Assembly: GCF_017876575.1 (NCBI RefSeq)
Contig: NZ_JAGIOE010000001.1
Location: 1,240,001 to 1,304,000, forward strand
DNA length: 64,000 nt
From: Paeniglutamicibacter psychrophenolicus
GTDB taxonomy: Bacteria > Actinomycetota > Actinomycetes > Actinomycetales > Micrococcaceae
Direction: 5' to 3'
The notes below the pieces were generated by a model. The model saw only the letters and a program-made list of their open reading frames with translations. It ran no database searches and was not told the origin of the DNA. The position numbers were made by a program, and so were the translations under genes. Below, piece after piece: positions 8,715-17,582 of this stretch (position 1 is its first letter; each line of letters starts with the position of its first letter).

Positions 8715-9572
8715 CTAGCGGCCCAGGACATGCCAAATCAGCAGCATGGTGACGAAGAACCCGGTGGCGTAGTTCAGCCACAGGAAGCGCCGCCAGCCGG
8801 CGTTGGCCGTGGCGGAATCCTCGTTCCGCAGCCGCGTGTAGGGCAGCACGTTGGCCAGGTAGGGCAGCGCCAGCAACGCGGCCAGCGGACCGGGCCAGTC
8901 AGTGGTCAGCAGCAGCGCTCCGGCTCCGAGGTAGGTGGCCGCGGCGAAGCGGACGGTCCATCTGGCCCCCAGCACCGTGCCGATGGAGGCCAGGGACGCG
9001 GCGCGGTCGGGCACGATGTCCTGCACCGCGCCAAAGGCGTGCGAGGCCATGCCCCAGAGGAAGAAGGCCAGCAGGATCGCCACGAGGGCGAAGTCGAAGT
9101 GCGCCCCGGCCAACACCAGTCCGTAGAGCGCGGGGGAGACGAAGTGCGTGCTGGAGGTCAAGGAGTCCAGGAAGGGACGCTCCTTGAAGCGCAGGTGCGG
9201 GGCGCTGTAGGCGATGACCGCAGCCATCGAGAGCAGCAGCACCAGGTTCGCCGGCCAGGAACCTGCGACGCCCAGTACCGCCAGGAACGGCACGCAGGCC
9301 ACCGCGCAGGCCACCAGGATTCCGGTGTGCCGGCTACGGTCCACCACCGCACCTTCCGCGCCGCCCTTGCGCGGGTTCAGCAGGTCCGACTCGTGGTCGA
9401 AGACGTCGTTGATCCCGTACATGGCCAGGTTGTAGGGAATGAGGAAGAAGAGCGTTCCCACCACCGCGAGCCAGTCGATCCGCCCGGCTGTCAGCAGGTA
9501 GGCGGCGGCAAAGGGGTAGGCCGTGTTGACCCAGGAGACGGGCCGGGAGGTCGCCAGCAGTTCGCGCAGCAC
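8715..9572 (-). CDS. crtEb: lycopene elongase (UbiA-family prenyltransferase)
   Basis: A 285-aa membrane prenyltransferase that adds dimethylallyl (C5) units to both ends of lycopene, giving the C50 precursor flavuxanthin or nonaflavuxanthin. The first Asp-rich motif NDVFDHESD is at residues 55-63 and the second, QDIVPD, at about 184-189. Around seven to eight hydrophobic helices surround them. It starts with GTG two bases after the crtYf stop. Position directly after the two cyclase subunits is the corynebacterial order (crtI-crtYe-crtYf-crtEb). Without it the pathway would stop at C40 lycopene, so it marks a decaprenoxanthin- or sarcinaxanthin-type pigment. Confidence 0.92.
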   Translation of the reverse strand: MLRELLATSRPVSWVNTAYPFAAAYLLTAGRIDWLAVVGTLFFLIPYNLAMYGINDVFDHESDLLNPRKGGAEGAVVDRSRHTGILVACAVACVPFLAVLGVAGSWPANLVLLLSMAAVIAYSAPHLRFKERPFLDSLTSSTHFVSPALYGLVLAGAHFDFALVAILLAFFLWGMASHAFGAVQDIVPDRAASLASIGTVLGARWTVRFAAATYLGAGALLLTTDWPGPLAALLALPYLANVLPYTRLRNEDSATANAGWRRFLWLNYATGFFVTMLLIWHVLGR

Positions 9573-9574
9573 GC

Positions 9575-9931
9575 TCAGCCTTCCTTTCCGGAGTCGTGGG
9601 GGGAGGTCGGCTTCGGCGCGGCACCGGAGTCAGAGCCCCCGGCCAGCCACCACAGGGCGGGGACGACAAGCGCCGCGCAGAACGGGTAGCTGAAGTCCTC
9701 CAGCGGGGCCAGGCCCACGCGGATGCCCAGCAGGGTTTGGCTGTTGTAGTCAAAGAGGCCGGAGCCGATCATCACGTTGTCGAACACCGCGGTCAGCACC
9801 AGCAGCACCGCCAGGGTGAGCCCGGCCGCGGGGGCGATGTCGCGCAGCCCCAGGCGGCGCACGCGCAGCGCCACGGCGAAGAGCGCCAGGGAGCCAAGCA
9901 TGAAAAAGAGAGACAGGTGGGCGAAGCTCAT
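9575..9931 (-). CDS. crtYf: C50 carotenoid cyclase subunit (second)
   Basis: A 118-aa membrane protein with three hydrophobic helices and the lycopene-cyclase-domain motif PLEDFSYPF at about residues 75-83. Heterodimeric cyclases of this type close the epsilon or gamma rings of C50 carotenoids. Its ATG overlaps the crtYe stop (ATGA, 9928-9931), so the two subunits should be made in equal amounts. The Ser/Pro-rich tail of about 20 residues after the last helix looks flexible. The symbols crtYf and crtYg are used in different genera; which ring type forms cannot be read from sequence alone. Confidence 0.88.
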   Translation of the reverse strand: MSFAHLSLFFMLGSLALFAVALRVRRLGLRDIAPAAGLTLAVLLVLTAVFDNVMIGSGLFDYNSQTLLGIRVGLAPLEDFSYPFCAALVVPALWWLAGGSDSGAAPKPTSPHDSGKEG

Positions 9932-10287
9932 GATCGTTCCTCCGGGGCCGGAACGGTTGCGGCGGGACGGGTCGCCGCGGAGCGCCGTGCACCGAGGGCC
10001 AGGGCGCCGGTGAACAGGACCATCGTGTTGTAACAGAGGAAAAACAGGAAGAAGGCCTCCTCCAGCGGCAGCTGGTCAGCGAGCATCACCCCGGTCATCA
10101 GCCCCGACTCGCGGTGCAGGAAGATCCCCAGATCGATGGCGATCACGTCCCAGAGCAGGAACACCGCGGTGCCGCCGGCCAGGGCCAGTGCGGCGGGCAG
10201 TGGCCTGGCGAAGACGAACAGCCGGTACCTGGCATCCAGGGCGCCCATGCAGGCGATCAGTGCCAACAGGATCAACAGGTAGGTCAC
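9928..10287 (-). CDS. crtYe: C50 carotenoid cyclase subunit (first)
   Basis: A 119-aa membrane protein with three hydrophobic helices and the conserved LPLEEAFFLFF segment of lycopene cyclase domains; the acidic pair is thought to be catalytic. The frame is open 43 codons further upstream, but the GTG at 10287 overlaps the crtI stop (GTGA) and gives the normal short N-terminus, so it was chosen. It pairs with the next gene to form the heterodimeric cyclase acting after the elongase CrtEb. Confidence 0.88.
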   Translation of the reverse strand: MTYLLILLALIACMGALDARYRLFVFARPLPAALALAGGTAVFLLWDVIAIDLGIFLHRESGLMTGVMLADQLPLEEAFFLFFLCYNTMVLFTGALALGARRSAATRPAATVPAPEERS

Positions 10288-11912
10288 GGGCGTGCCTCCC
10301 GGGCGGATGCGGTGCGCGGGGCTGCGGCCGCCCATGCCGGGCGGCCGGGGTCGATGGGCCCCTTCCCCGTGATCCCGTTGATTTTCTTGGCAATGATTTC
10401 GGCACTGATCAGGCACATCGGGATGCCGATCCCCGGACGCACCGAGCTGCCGGCGTAGTGCAGCCCGTGGACCTTCGAGCTGTGGTTCGAGGGACGGAAG
10501 AAGGCCGACTGGCCCAGCGTGTGGGCCAGCCCCAGCGCCCCGCCCTGCCAGGCATTGACGTTCTGCGCGAAATCTCCGGGGCCAAAGCTCTGGCGCACCA
10601 CGATTCGCTCACGCAGGTCCTCGATCCCGACCCAGGCGGCCAGCTGGTCCAGGGCCGCATCGGCGACGGCCTCCACCTGCGCGGAGCCGGTGCCATCGGG
10701 GCCGCCGGTTCCCCACGCGGGCAGGGCCGGGGACGGAACCAGGATGAACAGGTTCTCGTGGTCCGCCGGTGCCACGGAGGGATCGGTCGCGCTGGGCATG
10801 CAGACGTACAGGCTGGTTTCCTCCGCGAGGTCCTCCCCGCGGTGGATGCGCCCGAAGTTGTCGTCCCAATCGGCGGTGAACAACAGGTTGTGGTGGCTGA
10901 GCCCCGGGAGCCTGCCGGCGATGCCCAGGCAGAGCAGTACGGCGCTGGGTCCCGGATCGCGCCGTTTCCAACTGGCTGCTGAGGATGAGCGATACTCCGG
11001 CGGGAGCAGTCCGGTCTCCAGGTGGTGCAGGTCCGCGGCTCCCACCACGGTCTGCGCCTCCAGATGCCGTTGGGTGCCTTCCTGGATCCAGCGCACGCCC
11101 CGGGCCCGGGCGTTCGCACCGGTGCCGGAGACCTCGATTCCGGTGGCCTCGGCCCCGGTGATGACCTGCACCCCGGCATCCTTGCAGAGCGAGGCCATGG
11201 CATCGACCAGCTGCGCGAAGCCGCCCATGGGGTACTTCACGCCCTGGGTCAGGTCCAGATGGCTCATCAGCTGGTAGAGCGCCGGGGTGCGTTTGGGGCT
11301 CGAACCCAGGAACACCGCGGGATAGCCCAGGATCTGGCGCAGCCGCGGATCGCTGAATCGCTTGGCCACGAAGGACTCCAGGGAGCCGGCCAGCAGCGGC
11401 GCGAGCCTGGGCAACAGCGGCAGCAGCCGGGGGTCGAGTACGGAAGCGGGGTCGGAAAGATCGGCATAGAGGAAATGTTCCAGGGCCAGGTGGTGGCTCT
11501 CGGCGGCCTTTTCCAGGTATTTCTCCAGCGCGGCGCCCGCACCTGGCTGCAGGGATTCAAAGGCTTCCCGGGCCCCGGCACCGGACGGCATGTCCAGCGG
11601 CGTGTAGTCGCTCTGGAACCAGGTGCGGTAACCGATGGGCAGGTCCACCAGATCCAGCTCGTTCTGGGTGGAGGTTCCCATGAGTTCGAACCAATGCTCG
11701 ATGACCGCCGGCATCAGGTACCACGAGGGCCCGGTGTCGAAGCTGAATCCTGCGCGCCGCAGTCGTCCGGCGCGGCCGCCGAGCTCTTCCTGCTTTTCCA
11801 GCAGGGTCACCCGGTGGCCGGAGACGGCCAGCAGGCCGGCGGTGGCCAGGCCGGAGAATCCTCCGCCGATGACCACCACCGTGCGTCCGGTGTCGGTTGG
11901 TGTGTTTTTCAT
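10284..11912 (-). CDS. crtI: phytoene desaturase
   Basis: A 542-aa FAD-dependent CrtI-type desaturase/isomerase converting phytoene to lycopene at the membrane. The N-terminal dinucleotide-binding motif VVVIGGGFSGLATAGLL lies at residues 12-28, followed by the typical GGRAGRLRRAGFSFDTGPS stretch. The C-terminal FAD-binding segment contains AGSSVRPGIGIPM. Length is normal for the family. It is coupled on both sides: ATGA overlap with crtB upstream and GTGA overlap with crtYe downstream. Confidence 0.95.
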   Translation of the reverse strand: MKNTPTDTGRTVVVIGGGFSGLATAGLLAVSGHRVTLLEKQEELGGRAGRLRRAGFSFDTGPSWYLMPAVIEHWFELMGTSTQNELDLVDLPIGYRTWFQSDYTPLDMPSGAGAREAFESLQPGAGAALEKYLEKAAESHHLALEHFLYADLSDPASVLDPRLLPLLPRLAPLLAGSLESFVAKRFSDPRLRQILGYPAVFLGSSPKRTPALYQLMSHLDLTQGVKYPMGGFAQLVDAMASLCKDAGVQVITGAEATGIEVSGTGANARARGVRWIQEGTQRHLEAQTVVGAADLHHLETGLLPPEYRSSSAASWKRRDPGPSAVLLCLGIAGRLPGLSHHNLLFTADWDDNFGRIHRGEDLAEETSLYVCMPSATDPSVAPADHENLFILVPSPALPAWGTGGPDGTGSAQVEAVADAALDQLAAWVGIEDLRERIVVRQSFGPGDFAQNVNAWQGGALGLAHTLGQSAFFRPSNHSSKVHGLHYAGSSVRPGIGIPMCLISAEIIAKKINGITGKGPIDPGRPAWAAAAPRTASAREARP

Positions 11913-12841
11913 GGTCGTCCTTTGGTCGCCGCGGTGGCGGTGGCGGTGGTGGGGCGTCGGCCCAGGGCAGTGCGCAGCGCGATCAGTGCCTTGCGTCCGG
12001 GCGGTACCGAGATCCGCCGGGTCATGAGCTCGGCGGCGGGGGTGCGTTCGAGCCGGTGGTTCAGCTCGCTGAACAGCCCGTGGGCCATTGCCACGGCGCG
12101 GGCGGCTCCAGGCGCCAGATGCTCGATTCCAAGGGCCGCGGCGTCAAGGTCCGCGCGGATCTCCCGCACCAGGGCGTTCTTGTGCCCGTCGGAGAAGGTG
12201 CGCGGATCCAGCCCCGGGAAGTAGCTGCGTCCCAGTTCGGAGGTGTCGGCGGCAAGGTCGCGCAGGAAATTGACCTTCTGGAAGGCCGCACCCAGGCGCC
12301 GGGCGGCGGCCTCGGTTTCCGCCTGGTGCCCGGCCGGGGCGCCGGGCATGGAGCCGAACACCCGCAGGCACATGAGACCCACGACTTCCGCCGATCCGTA
12401 GATGTAGCCCTTCAGGGTGTCCGCGTCGTGGCTGGCGACCTGCAGGTCGCTGCGCATCGAGGCGAAGAACGGGCGGGTCAGCTCGGTGTCGATGCCCTGG
12501 GACCGGGCGGTGCAGGCGAAAGCGTGCACGATCATGTTGGTGCTGTAGCCGCTGGCCAGCGCCGCCTCGGTTTCGGCCTCGAGTTGTTCGAGCGCCGCGG
12601 CGACCTCCCGGGCTTCGAGGCCCGCCTCGTGGGCGACCCCGTCGACGACCTCGTCGGCCAGGCGCACCAGGGCGTAGATGTTGGAGATGTGCTCGCGGGC
12701 GGGGCCGCCCAGCAGGCGGCAGGCCAGCGAGAAGGACGTGGAATAGCGGGTGATGACCACCCGGGCGCTGCTGCTGGCCGTGGCCGAATAGCGTTGCAGG
12801 GCGGTGGGCCCGCCGGTTCCCGCCATGGTGTGATGGTTCAT
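11909..12841 (-). CDS. crtB: phytoene synthase
   Basis: A 310-aa squalene/phytoene synthase-family enzyme that condenses two geranylgeranyl diphosphates head-to-head into phytoene. The two Asp-rich substrate/Mg2+ motifs are RLADEVVD (about residues 61-67) and NFLRDLAADTSELGR (about 191-205), and YSTSFSLACRLL near the N-terminus is the usual family opening. It starts three bases after the crtE stop. The C-terminal Ala/Thr-rich tail is not conserved in the family. Confidence 0.95.
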   Translation of the reverse strand: MNHHTMAGTGGPTALQRYSATASSSARVVITRYSTSFSLACRLLGGPAREHISNIYALVRLADEVVDGVAHEAGLEAREVAAALEQLEAETEAALASGYSTNMIVHAFACTARSQGIDTELTRPFFASMRSDLQVASHDADTLKGYIYGSAEVVGLMCLRVFGSMPGAPAGHQAETEAAARRLGAAFQKVNFLRDLAADTSELGRSYFPGLDPRTFSDGHKNALVREIRADLDAAALGIEHLAPGAARAVAMAHGLFSELNHRLERTPAAELMTRRISVPPGRKALIALRTALGRRPTTATATAATKGRP

Positions 12842-12844
12842 GTC

Positions 12845-13963
12845 CTAGGCGCCCCGGTTCAGGATCAGGTCGGCAAATTCCTCGAGCTCGGCACTGACGT
12901 TCACGGGCAGGTTGAGCGTGCGCGAGGCCGAAGTGGCTCCGGCGCACAGGTCATGCGCCAGTTGCCGGGCGAAGCGCTCCGCGCCCGCAGCTTCCAGTGC
13001 CGAGCGCATGGCCGGGACGTCCGCATCCGGATCACGGAAGAGCTGCAGATGGGTGCTGAATCCGGGAGTGGCCGCGGCCATGGCCGTGAGGATGGTGCTT
13101 TTGCCTTCGCGCAGGTCCGACTCGATGGACTTTCCCGTCTGCTCGGGATCGCCGAAGGTCCCCAGGATGTCGTCGATGAGCTGGTAGGCGACTCCCAGCT
13201 GGCTGCCGATGTTGGCCAGGGCCGCGGCCCCGGCGGCATCGGCACCGGCCAGCAGCGCCCCGGTATGCAGCGGCACCTGGAACGAGTACGCGGCGGTCTT
13301 CAGCTTCTCCATGCGCAGCACCTCGTGTACCTGTGCCGGAACGGGGCCCAGGGAGAAAAGCAGGTCCTCCAACTCGCCGGCGGCGGCGTGGTGGATGGCC
13401 TGGTGGAAGGAATTCTCGATGGCGTCGGCAGCGGGCAGCGAATCGGCGGCGCACCGGGCGAGCTTGATGGCGGCGGCCAGCAGCAGGTCCCCGGCGATGA
13501 TGGCGGCCGAGTGCCCCGCGTGTTCGGCGTCCTGCGCGGTCTTGCCCCGGGCCAGGGCATCGTCGCGGTACAACGCCGAAAGGGTGGGGCGCCCGCGGCG
13601 GGTGAAATCGCGATCTATCACGTCGTCGTGCATCAACAGCGAACCGTGGAGCAACTCAAAGGCGCAGCCGAGCTGGATGACACGTTGAAGACGCTCCGCG
13701 GACTCGGTTTCGCCGGCGGCGGGGGAAGCGAAGGCCTCGTGGCCCAGCAGCACCAACCGTGGCCGGGTGAGCTTGCCTCCTTCCAGGGCCTGCCCGATGC
13801 GGGTCCAGAGTGTTTCGGCGGCCTTCGAATACTCGCCGGCGGCCTCCCGATGCTCCTGGATGACGGCCGCCAGGTGGAGCCGGACAGGCTGCTGGAGCGC
13901 GTCCGATGCCGGGGCTGGTCGTGGTCTGCAAGTCTGCGCGGGACTTTGGCTGGGCAGGCTCAT
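12845..13963 (-). CDS. crtE: geranylgeranyl diphosphate synthase
   Basis: A 372-aa trans-isoprenyl diphosphate synthase supplying C20 GGPP for the pigment pathway. First Asp-rich motif DDVID at residues 113-117, inside LLMHDDVIDRD, then RRGRPT; second motif DDILGTFGD at about 264-272. The ATG overlaps the stop of the upstream MarR gene (ATGA), making the regulator the first cistron of the operon. In Corynebacterium glutamicum the related regulator CrtR senses GGPP, so product feedback is plausible here too (inference). Confidence 0.94.
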   Translation of the reverse strand: MSLPSQSPAQTCRPRPAPASDALQQPVRLHLAAVIQEHREAAGEYSKAAETLWTRIGQALEGGKLTRPRLVLLGHEAFASPAAGETESAERLQRVIQLGCAFELLHGSLLMHDDVIDRDFTRRGRPTLSALYRDDALARGKTAQDAEHAGHSAAIIAGDLLLAAAIKLARCAADSLPAADAIENSFHQAIHHAAAGELEDLLFSLGPVPAQVHEVLRMEKLKTAAYSFQVPLHTGALLAGADAAGAAALANIGSQLGVAYQLIDDILGTFGDPEQTGKSIESDLREGKSTILTAMAAATPGFSTHLQLFRDPDADVPAMRSALEAAGAERFARQLAHDLCAGATSASRTLNLPVNVSAELEEFADLILNRGA

Positions 13964-14460
13964 GATCGTTCGTTCCGTTTCTTGGTGGCGGGCGGAGGTG
14001 TGAGGGAATCGATCCGGGTTTGCATGACGGAGAGGATGTGTTCCAGGTAGCGCACCACTGCGCGTTGCCCCTCGGGGTTCAGCCCCTGGATGGCGAGTTC
14101 GGCGTCGTCGAAGAGCGGCCGCAGCGCGGCCATGGTCCGGGTCACGGCCAGGGGGCTGGGCCTGAGCAACAGGCTGCGCCGGTCGGTGGGGTGGGCCAAG
14201 CGCATCACGAACCCGCGTCCATTCATCCGGTCAATCAAAGCGGTGGTGGCGGCGCTGGAGATGTTCAGCTTCGCCGCCAGATCCCGGGGAGTCATGGGAT
14301 GGTCGAGCATCAGGTGCTGCAGGGCCTGGAAATCGGTCTCGTTGATGCCGAGGTGGCGGCATAGGGCATGCTCCAGCGCGGCGTTACGCCTGAGCACCGA
14401 ATGCAGCAGTGCGGACGCCGCGTGCGGGCCGGATGTCTCGCCGGTGGAAGCCTGGATCAC
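13960..14460 (-). CDS. MarR-family regulator of the carotenoid operon
   Basis: A 166-aa MarR-type DNA-binding protein: winged helix at about residues 45-105, with MTPRDLAAKLNISSAATTALIDRM as recognition region and HPTDRRS in the wing. GTG start at 14460 preceded by CGAGG. As first gene of the crt operon and divergent from a TspO-like gene, it very likely represses one or both promoters in the 14461-14582 spacer, where an inverted repeat is seen. It is analogous in position to CrtR of C. glutamicum; I did not give the symbol because orthology was not tested. Confidence 0.87.
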   Translation of the reverse strand: MIQASTGETSGPHAASALLHSVLRRNAALEHALCRHLGINETDFQALQHLMLDHPMTPRDLAAKLNISSAATTALIDRMNGRGFVMRLAHPTDRRSLLLRPSPLAVTRTMAALRPLFDDAELAIQGLNPEGQRAVVRYLEHILSVMQTRIDSLTPPPATKKRNERS

Positions 14461-14482
14461 AAATGCCTCGAATGGTTGATTA

Positions 14483-14495
14483 CTAGCTTGGCTAG
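14483..14495. promoter_or_regulatory. candidate MarR operator in crt/tspO divergent spacer
   Basis: Perfect inverted repeat CTAGC-TTG-GCTAG, 5-bp arms with a 3-base spacer, 23 bases upstream of the MarR start. On the minus strand TAGTAA (around 14485-14480) could serve as -10 for the crt operon, so bound repressor would cover it. Confidence 0.45.
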
Positions 14496-14582
14496 ATACA
14501 TCATCGGTTAACGAGATAGGGTTTGTCGAGTATGGCAGCTCGATTCAGTGCATTTTTCCCCGAGGCAAAGGAAACCGAATCC

Positions 14583-15395
14583 ATGCAATCGACACCACCG
14601 GCGTCCATCGCGAGCCGGATCATCTGCGCAGCGGCAGTGTTCGCCGCCATCGCCGGGGCTTTCATCGGAAGCGGCGCGCTGGGCGGCACGCCCATTGCCG
14701 AGGCCGCCGGCGGTCGGCTTGGATCCGACTCGACACTGCTGGCCCCGGGCACCGGAGCCTTCTCGATCTGGAGCGTGGTCTACCTCGGGCTCGTCGTCTA
14801 CGCGATCTGGCAACTGACGCCCGAGGCGGCCCGCAGTGCCACACAGCGTCGGATCCGCCCCCTGGCTGCCGGCTCGGCCGTCCTCAACGCGCTGTGGATC
14901 GGCGTGGTGCAACTGGGCTGGCTCGGCGCCAGTGTCGTGGTGATGCTGTTTCTGTTGGCCGTGTTGGCCGGCATCTTCGTGCTGATGCGGCCGCGGATCG
15001 AGGGGCGCGCCGAGCGCTGGATCATGGGTTTGACCTTCGGTCCGTACCTGGGCTGGGTCAGCGTCGCCACCGTGGCGAACATCGCCGCGTGGCTCTCCTC
15101 CCTCGGCGTGGGTGCCGGGGCGACCTGGACCGTGGCGCTGGCCTGCGTCCTGGTGGTGGTGGCCGCCCTCATCGGTGCCCTGACGGTCGCGTTCTCCGGG
15201 GGCCGCATCGCGGCCGCCGTGGCCATGGTGTGGGGCATTGCCTGGATCGGAGTGGGACGCAGCGACGGTGGACTGGAATCCGGCACCGTCGCGACCGCCG
15301 CCTATTGCGCTGCCGGGGCCCTGCTGCTCTTCGCACTCGTTTCGGCCGCAAGGCGCAGGATCCGCGGGAACGCAGCGACAGCGGTGGCGGCATGA
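14583..15395 (+). CDS. TspO/MBR-like tryptophan-rich membrane protein
   Basis: A 270-aa membrane protein with about seven to eight hydrophobic helices. Segments such as APGTGAFSIWSVVYLGL and FGPYLGWVSVATVANIAAWL resemble TspO/MBR-like proteins found beside actinobacterial carotenoid genes. TspO proteins bind tetrapyrroles or isoprenoid-related ligands and modulate pigment and stress responses; this member is longer than classical ~160-aa TspO. Start: ATG at 14583 with AAAGGAAA upstream; ATG 14532 is an in-frame alternative. It diverges from the MarR-crt operon, and its stop overlaps the next start (ATGA). Confidence 0.75.
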   Translation: MQSTPPASIASRIICAAAVFAAIAGAFIGSGALGGTPIAEAAGGRLGSDSTLLAPGTGAFSIWSVVYLGLVVYAIWQLTPEAARSATQRRIRPLAAGSAVLNALWIGVVQLGWLGASVVVMLFLLAVLAGIFVLMRPRIEGRAERWIMGLTFGPYLGWVSVATVANIAAWLSSLGVGAGATWTVALACVLVVVAALIGALTVAFSGGRIAAAVAMVWGIAWIGVGRSDGGLESGTVATAAYCAAGALLLFALVSAARRRIRGNAATAVAA

Positions 15396-16864
15396 GCATC
15401 ATCGCCGTCACCGGGGCCACCGGCTACATCGGCGGGCGACTGGTTCCGCTGCTGCTGGAACAGGGCCATAGCGTGCGGGTGCTCACCCGCCGCGGCAACG
15501 CCCTGCGCGACGTTCCCTGGGGAACGCGGGTGCAGATCGTGGAAGGGGACCTCACCGATCCGCAGGCCGCCGCCCAACTGTGTGAGGGAGCCGAGGTCCT
15601 CTACTACCTGGTCCACTCCATGGGCGGCACCAGCAATTTTGCCCCCGTCGAGGAACGCTGCGCCCACACCATCGTGGAAGCGGCCCAATCCGCAGGAATC
15701 GGGCGTCTGGTCTATCTCTCGGGACTGCATCCCGAGGGCGAGCTGAGTCGCCACCTCGCCTCACGGGTCGAGGTCGGGCGGATCCTGGAATCCAGCGGCA
15801 TTCCCACCATCACGCTGCAGGCCGGGCTGATCATCGGCTCCGGGTCCGCCAGCTTCGAGATGGTCCGCCACCTCACCGACGTGCTTCCGGTGATGCCGGC
15901 CCCGCGCTGGGTGCTGAACCGGGTCCAGCCCATAGCCGTGCGCGACGCCCTGCACTACCTGGGCGCATGCGCGGGCCTGCCGCCGGAAGTGTCCGGCACC
16001 TACGACATCGGCGGGCCGGAGGCACACAGCTACGGGGACATGATGCGCCTCTACGCCGATGCCGCGGGCATCCGCCGCCCGGTCATCCTGGCGCTGCCGG
16101 TGCTGACCCCGTGGCTGGCGGCCCAGTGGGTCAACCTGGTCACCCCGATCCCGCGCTCGCTGGCCATTCCGCTGGTCGAGTCCCTGCAGCACGACTGCGT
16201 GATGCGAAACCGCGACATCGATGCGGTCATCGACCGCCCCGCCGAGGGGCTGACCGGATACCGGCGCTCGGTCGAGCTGGCGCTGGCCAAGATGCGCGAC
16301 GACACCGTGGAAACCACATGGACGACCGCACACGCCCTGGAAGCTCCGGCCGAGCCGCTGCCCTCGGATCCGCAATGGGCCGGGCACACCGTCTTCACCG
16401 ATGTCCGGGAGCGGGAAACCAACGCGAGTCCCTCCGCGCTGTTCCGGGTCATCGCGTCACTCGGCGGGGAAACCGGCTACTACTCGCTGCCCGGAGCCTG
16501 GGCGCTGCGCGGGTTGCTGGACAAGCTCGCCGGGGGAGTGGGCCTGCGCCGCGGGCGGCGCAACCGCACCTCCCTGGCGCTGGGCGACGCGGTGGACTGG
16601 TGGCGCGTGGAGGAGCTGGTGCCCGATCGCCTGCTGCGCCTGCGTGCGGAAATGCGGGTCCCCGGACGGGCTTGGCTGGAGCTCTCGGTGGAACCGACCG
16701 AAACCGGAAGCCGCTACCGGCAACGTGCGGTGTTCTTCCCCGAGGGATTGGCGGGCCGGCTCTACTGGCTGGCGATCCTGCCCTTCCACGGGGTGATCTT
16801 CTCCTCCATGGCCCGCCGCATCACCACTGCCGCCGAGGGGCTCGAGGCCAAGGACGAAGCCTAG
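15392..16864 (+). CDS. NAD(P)-binding SDR-type protein with DUF2867 domain
   Basis: A 490-aa two-part protein. Residues 1 to about 300 form an atypical short-chain-dehydrogenase/NmrA-like Rossmann fold opening with VTGATGYIGGRLV and resembling YbjT. The C-terminal ~150 residues (TVFTDVRERET onward) match DUF2867, a START-like domain seen fused to such reductases. The substrate is unknown. It is coupled to the TspO-like gene by ATGA overlap and is divergent from the crt operon, so a role in pigment or quinone-type lipid metabolism is possible but only inferred. Its 3' end overlaps the convergent MarR gene by four bases. Confidence 0.8.
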   Translation: MSIIAVTGATGYIGGRLVPLLLEQGHSVRVLTRRGNALRDVPWGTRVQIVEGDLTDPQAAAQLCEGAEVLYYLVHSMGGTSNFAPVEERCAHTIVEAAQSAGIGRLVYLSGLHPEGELSRHLASRVEVGRILESSGIPTITLQAGLIIGSGSASFEMVRHLTDVLPVMPAPRWVLNRVQPIAVRDALHYLGACAGLPPEVSGTYDIGGPEAHSYGDMMRLYADAAGIRRPVILALPVLTPWLAAQWVNLVTPIPRSLAIPLVESLQHDCVMRNRDIDAVIDRPAEGLTGYRRSVELALAKMRDDTVETTWTTAHALEAPAEPLPSDPQWAGHTVFTDVRERETNASPSALFRVIASLGGETGYYSLPGAWALRGLLDKLAGGVGLRRGRRNRTSLALGDAVDWWRVEELVPDRLLRLRAEMRVPGRAWLELSVEPTETGSRYRQRAVFFPEGLAGRLYWLAILPFHGVIFSSMARRITTAAEGLEAKDEA

Positions 16865-17427
16865 TCTTCGGGGGGCTTGGTCTCGCCGACCGAGCCGATG
16901 CTGTCCTCGAGGTCCAGGGCCGTTTCGGCGAGGAACCGGATGACCACCTCGCGTTCGGCGGGGCTCAGCCGCGCGGCCGCGCCGAAGCGCGCGGCGTGGT
17001 GCCGACCGACCTGTTGGCGGGCGGCAAGGTGCGTCTCGGGGGTCACGGTGATGCACAGGGACCGGCGGTCGGTGGGGTGTGCCGCGCGTACCACATGCCC
17101 CGCCTTCTCCAGCCGGTCAACCATCTTCGTCACCGAGGCGGTGCTGATGCCCAGGTGCTTGGCCAACATGCCCGGGGTCACCGCGGAGTCGGTGTGCTTG
17201 GCCGAGATCAGGAACCTGATGGCCCGCATGTCGGTCTCGTTCAGCTTCATGTAGCTTTGCGACGCACGGGAGATTTTGCGCTCAACCGCCCGCAGCCTAC
17301 CCATCTCGGCCATGATCCGATCGATCTGCTGAAGCGTTTCCTCGCTGAGCTGCGACCTGTCGATCAACTCGCTGCGAGGGTCGCTCGAGGCAAGGTTGAA
17401 GATGGTGGGAAGTTCCTCGCGGTCCAC
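16861..17427 (-). CDS. MarR-family transcriptional regulator
   Basis: A 188-aa MarR protein with winged-helix region [21 protein letters not shown], followed by HPTDRRSL in the wing. The frame is open to 17517, but the GTG at 17427, preceded by GGGAGTGGAAAGAA, gives a natural N-terminus and leaves room for the divergent rlmN promoter. The long N-terminal extension (~40 residues before the family core) is polar. Its target is unknown; the convergent DUF2867 gene overlaps its last four bases. Confidence 0.8.
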   Translation of the reverse strand: MDREELPTIFNLASSDPRSELIDRSQLSEETLQQIDRIMAEMGRLRAVERKISRASQSYMKLNETDMRAIRFLISAKHTDSAVTPGMLAKHLGISTASVTKMVDRLEKAGHVVRAAHPTDRRSLCITVTPETHLAARQQVGRHHAARFGAAARLSPAEREVVIRFLAETALDLEDSIGSVGETKPPED

Positions 17428-17582
17428 TTCTTTCCACTCCCTTCCCCGGGCCTGCTGATACGTTTGACGTCCCCATGATACGACCCGGTCGTGCCCTGCT
17501 TGGACCGGGAAGCGCACCCGTGCGTCGGGTGGTGCCCAATCTCACCGCCCGGATCCTGGACATACATGGGAGAATGGAAACG

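Noticed and set aside
14894-15391. Upstream extension of the DUF2867 protein
   Set aside because: It lies over the TspO-like gene; ATG 15392 overlaps that gene's stop (ATGA) and begins the Rossmann fold exactly.
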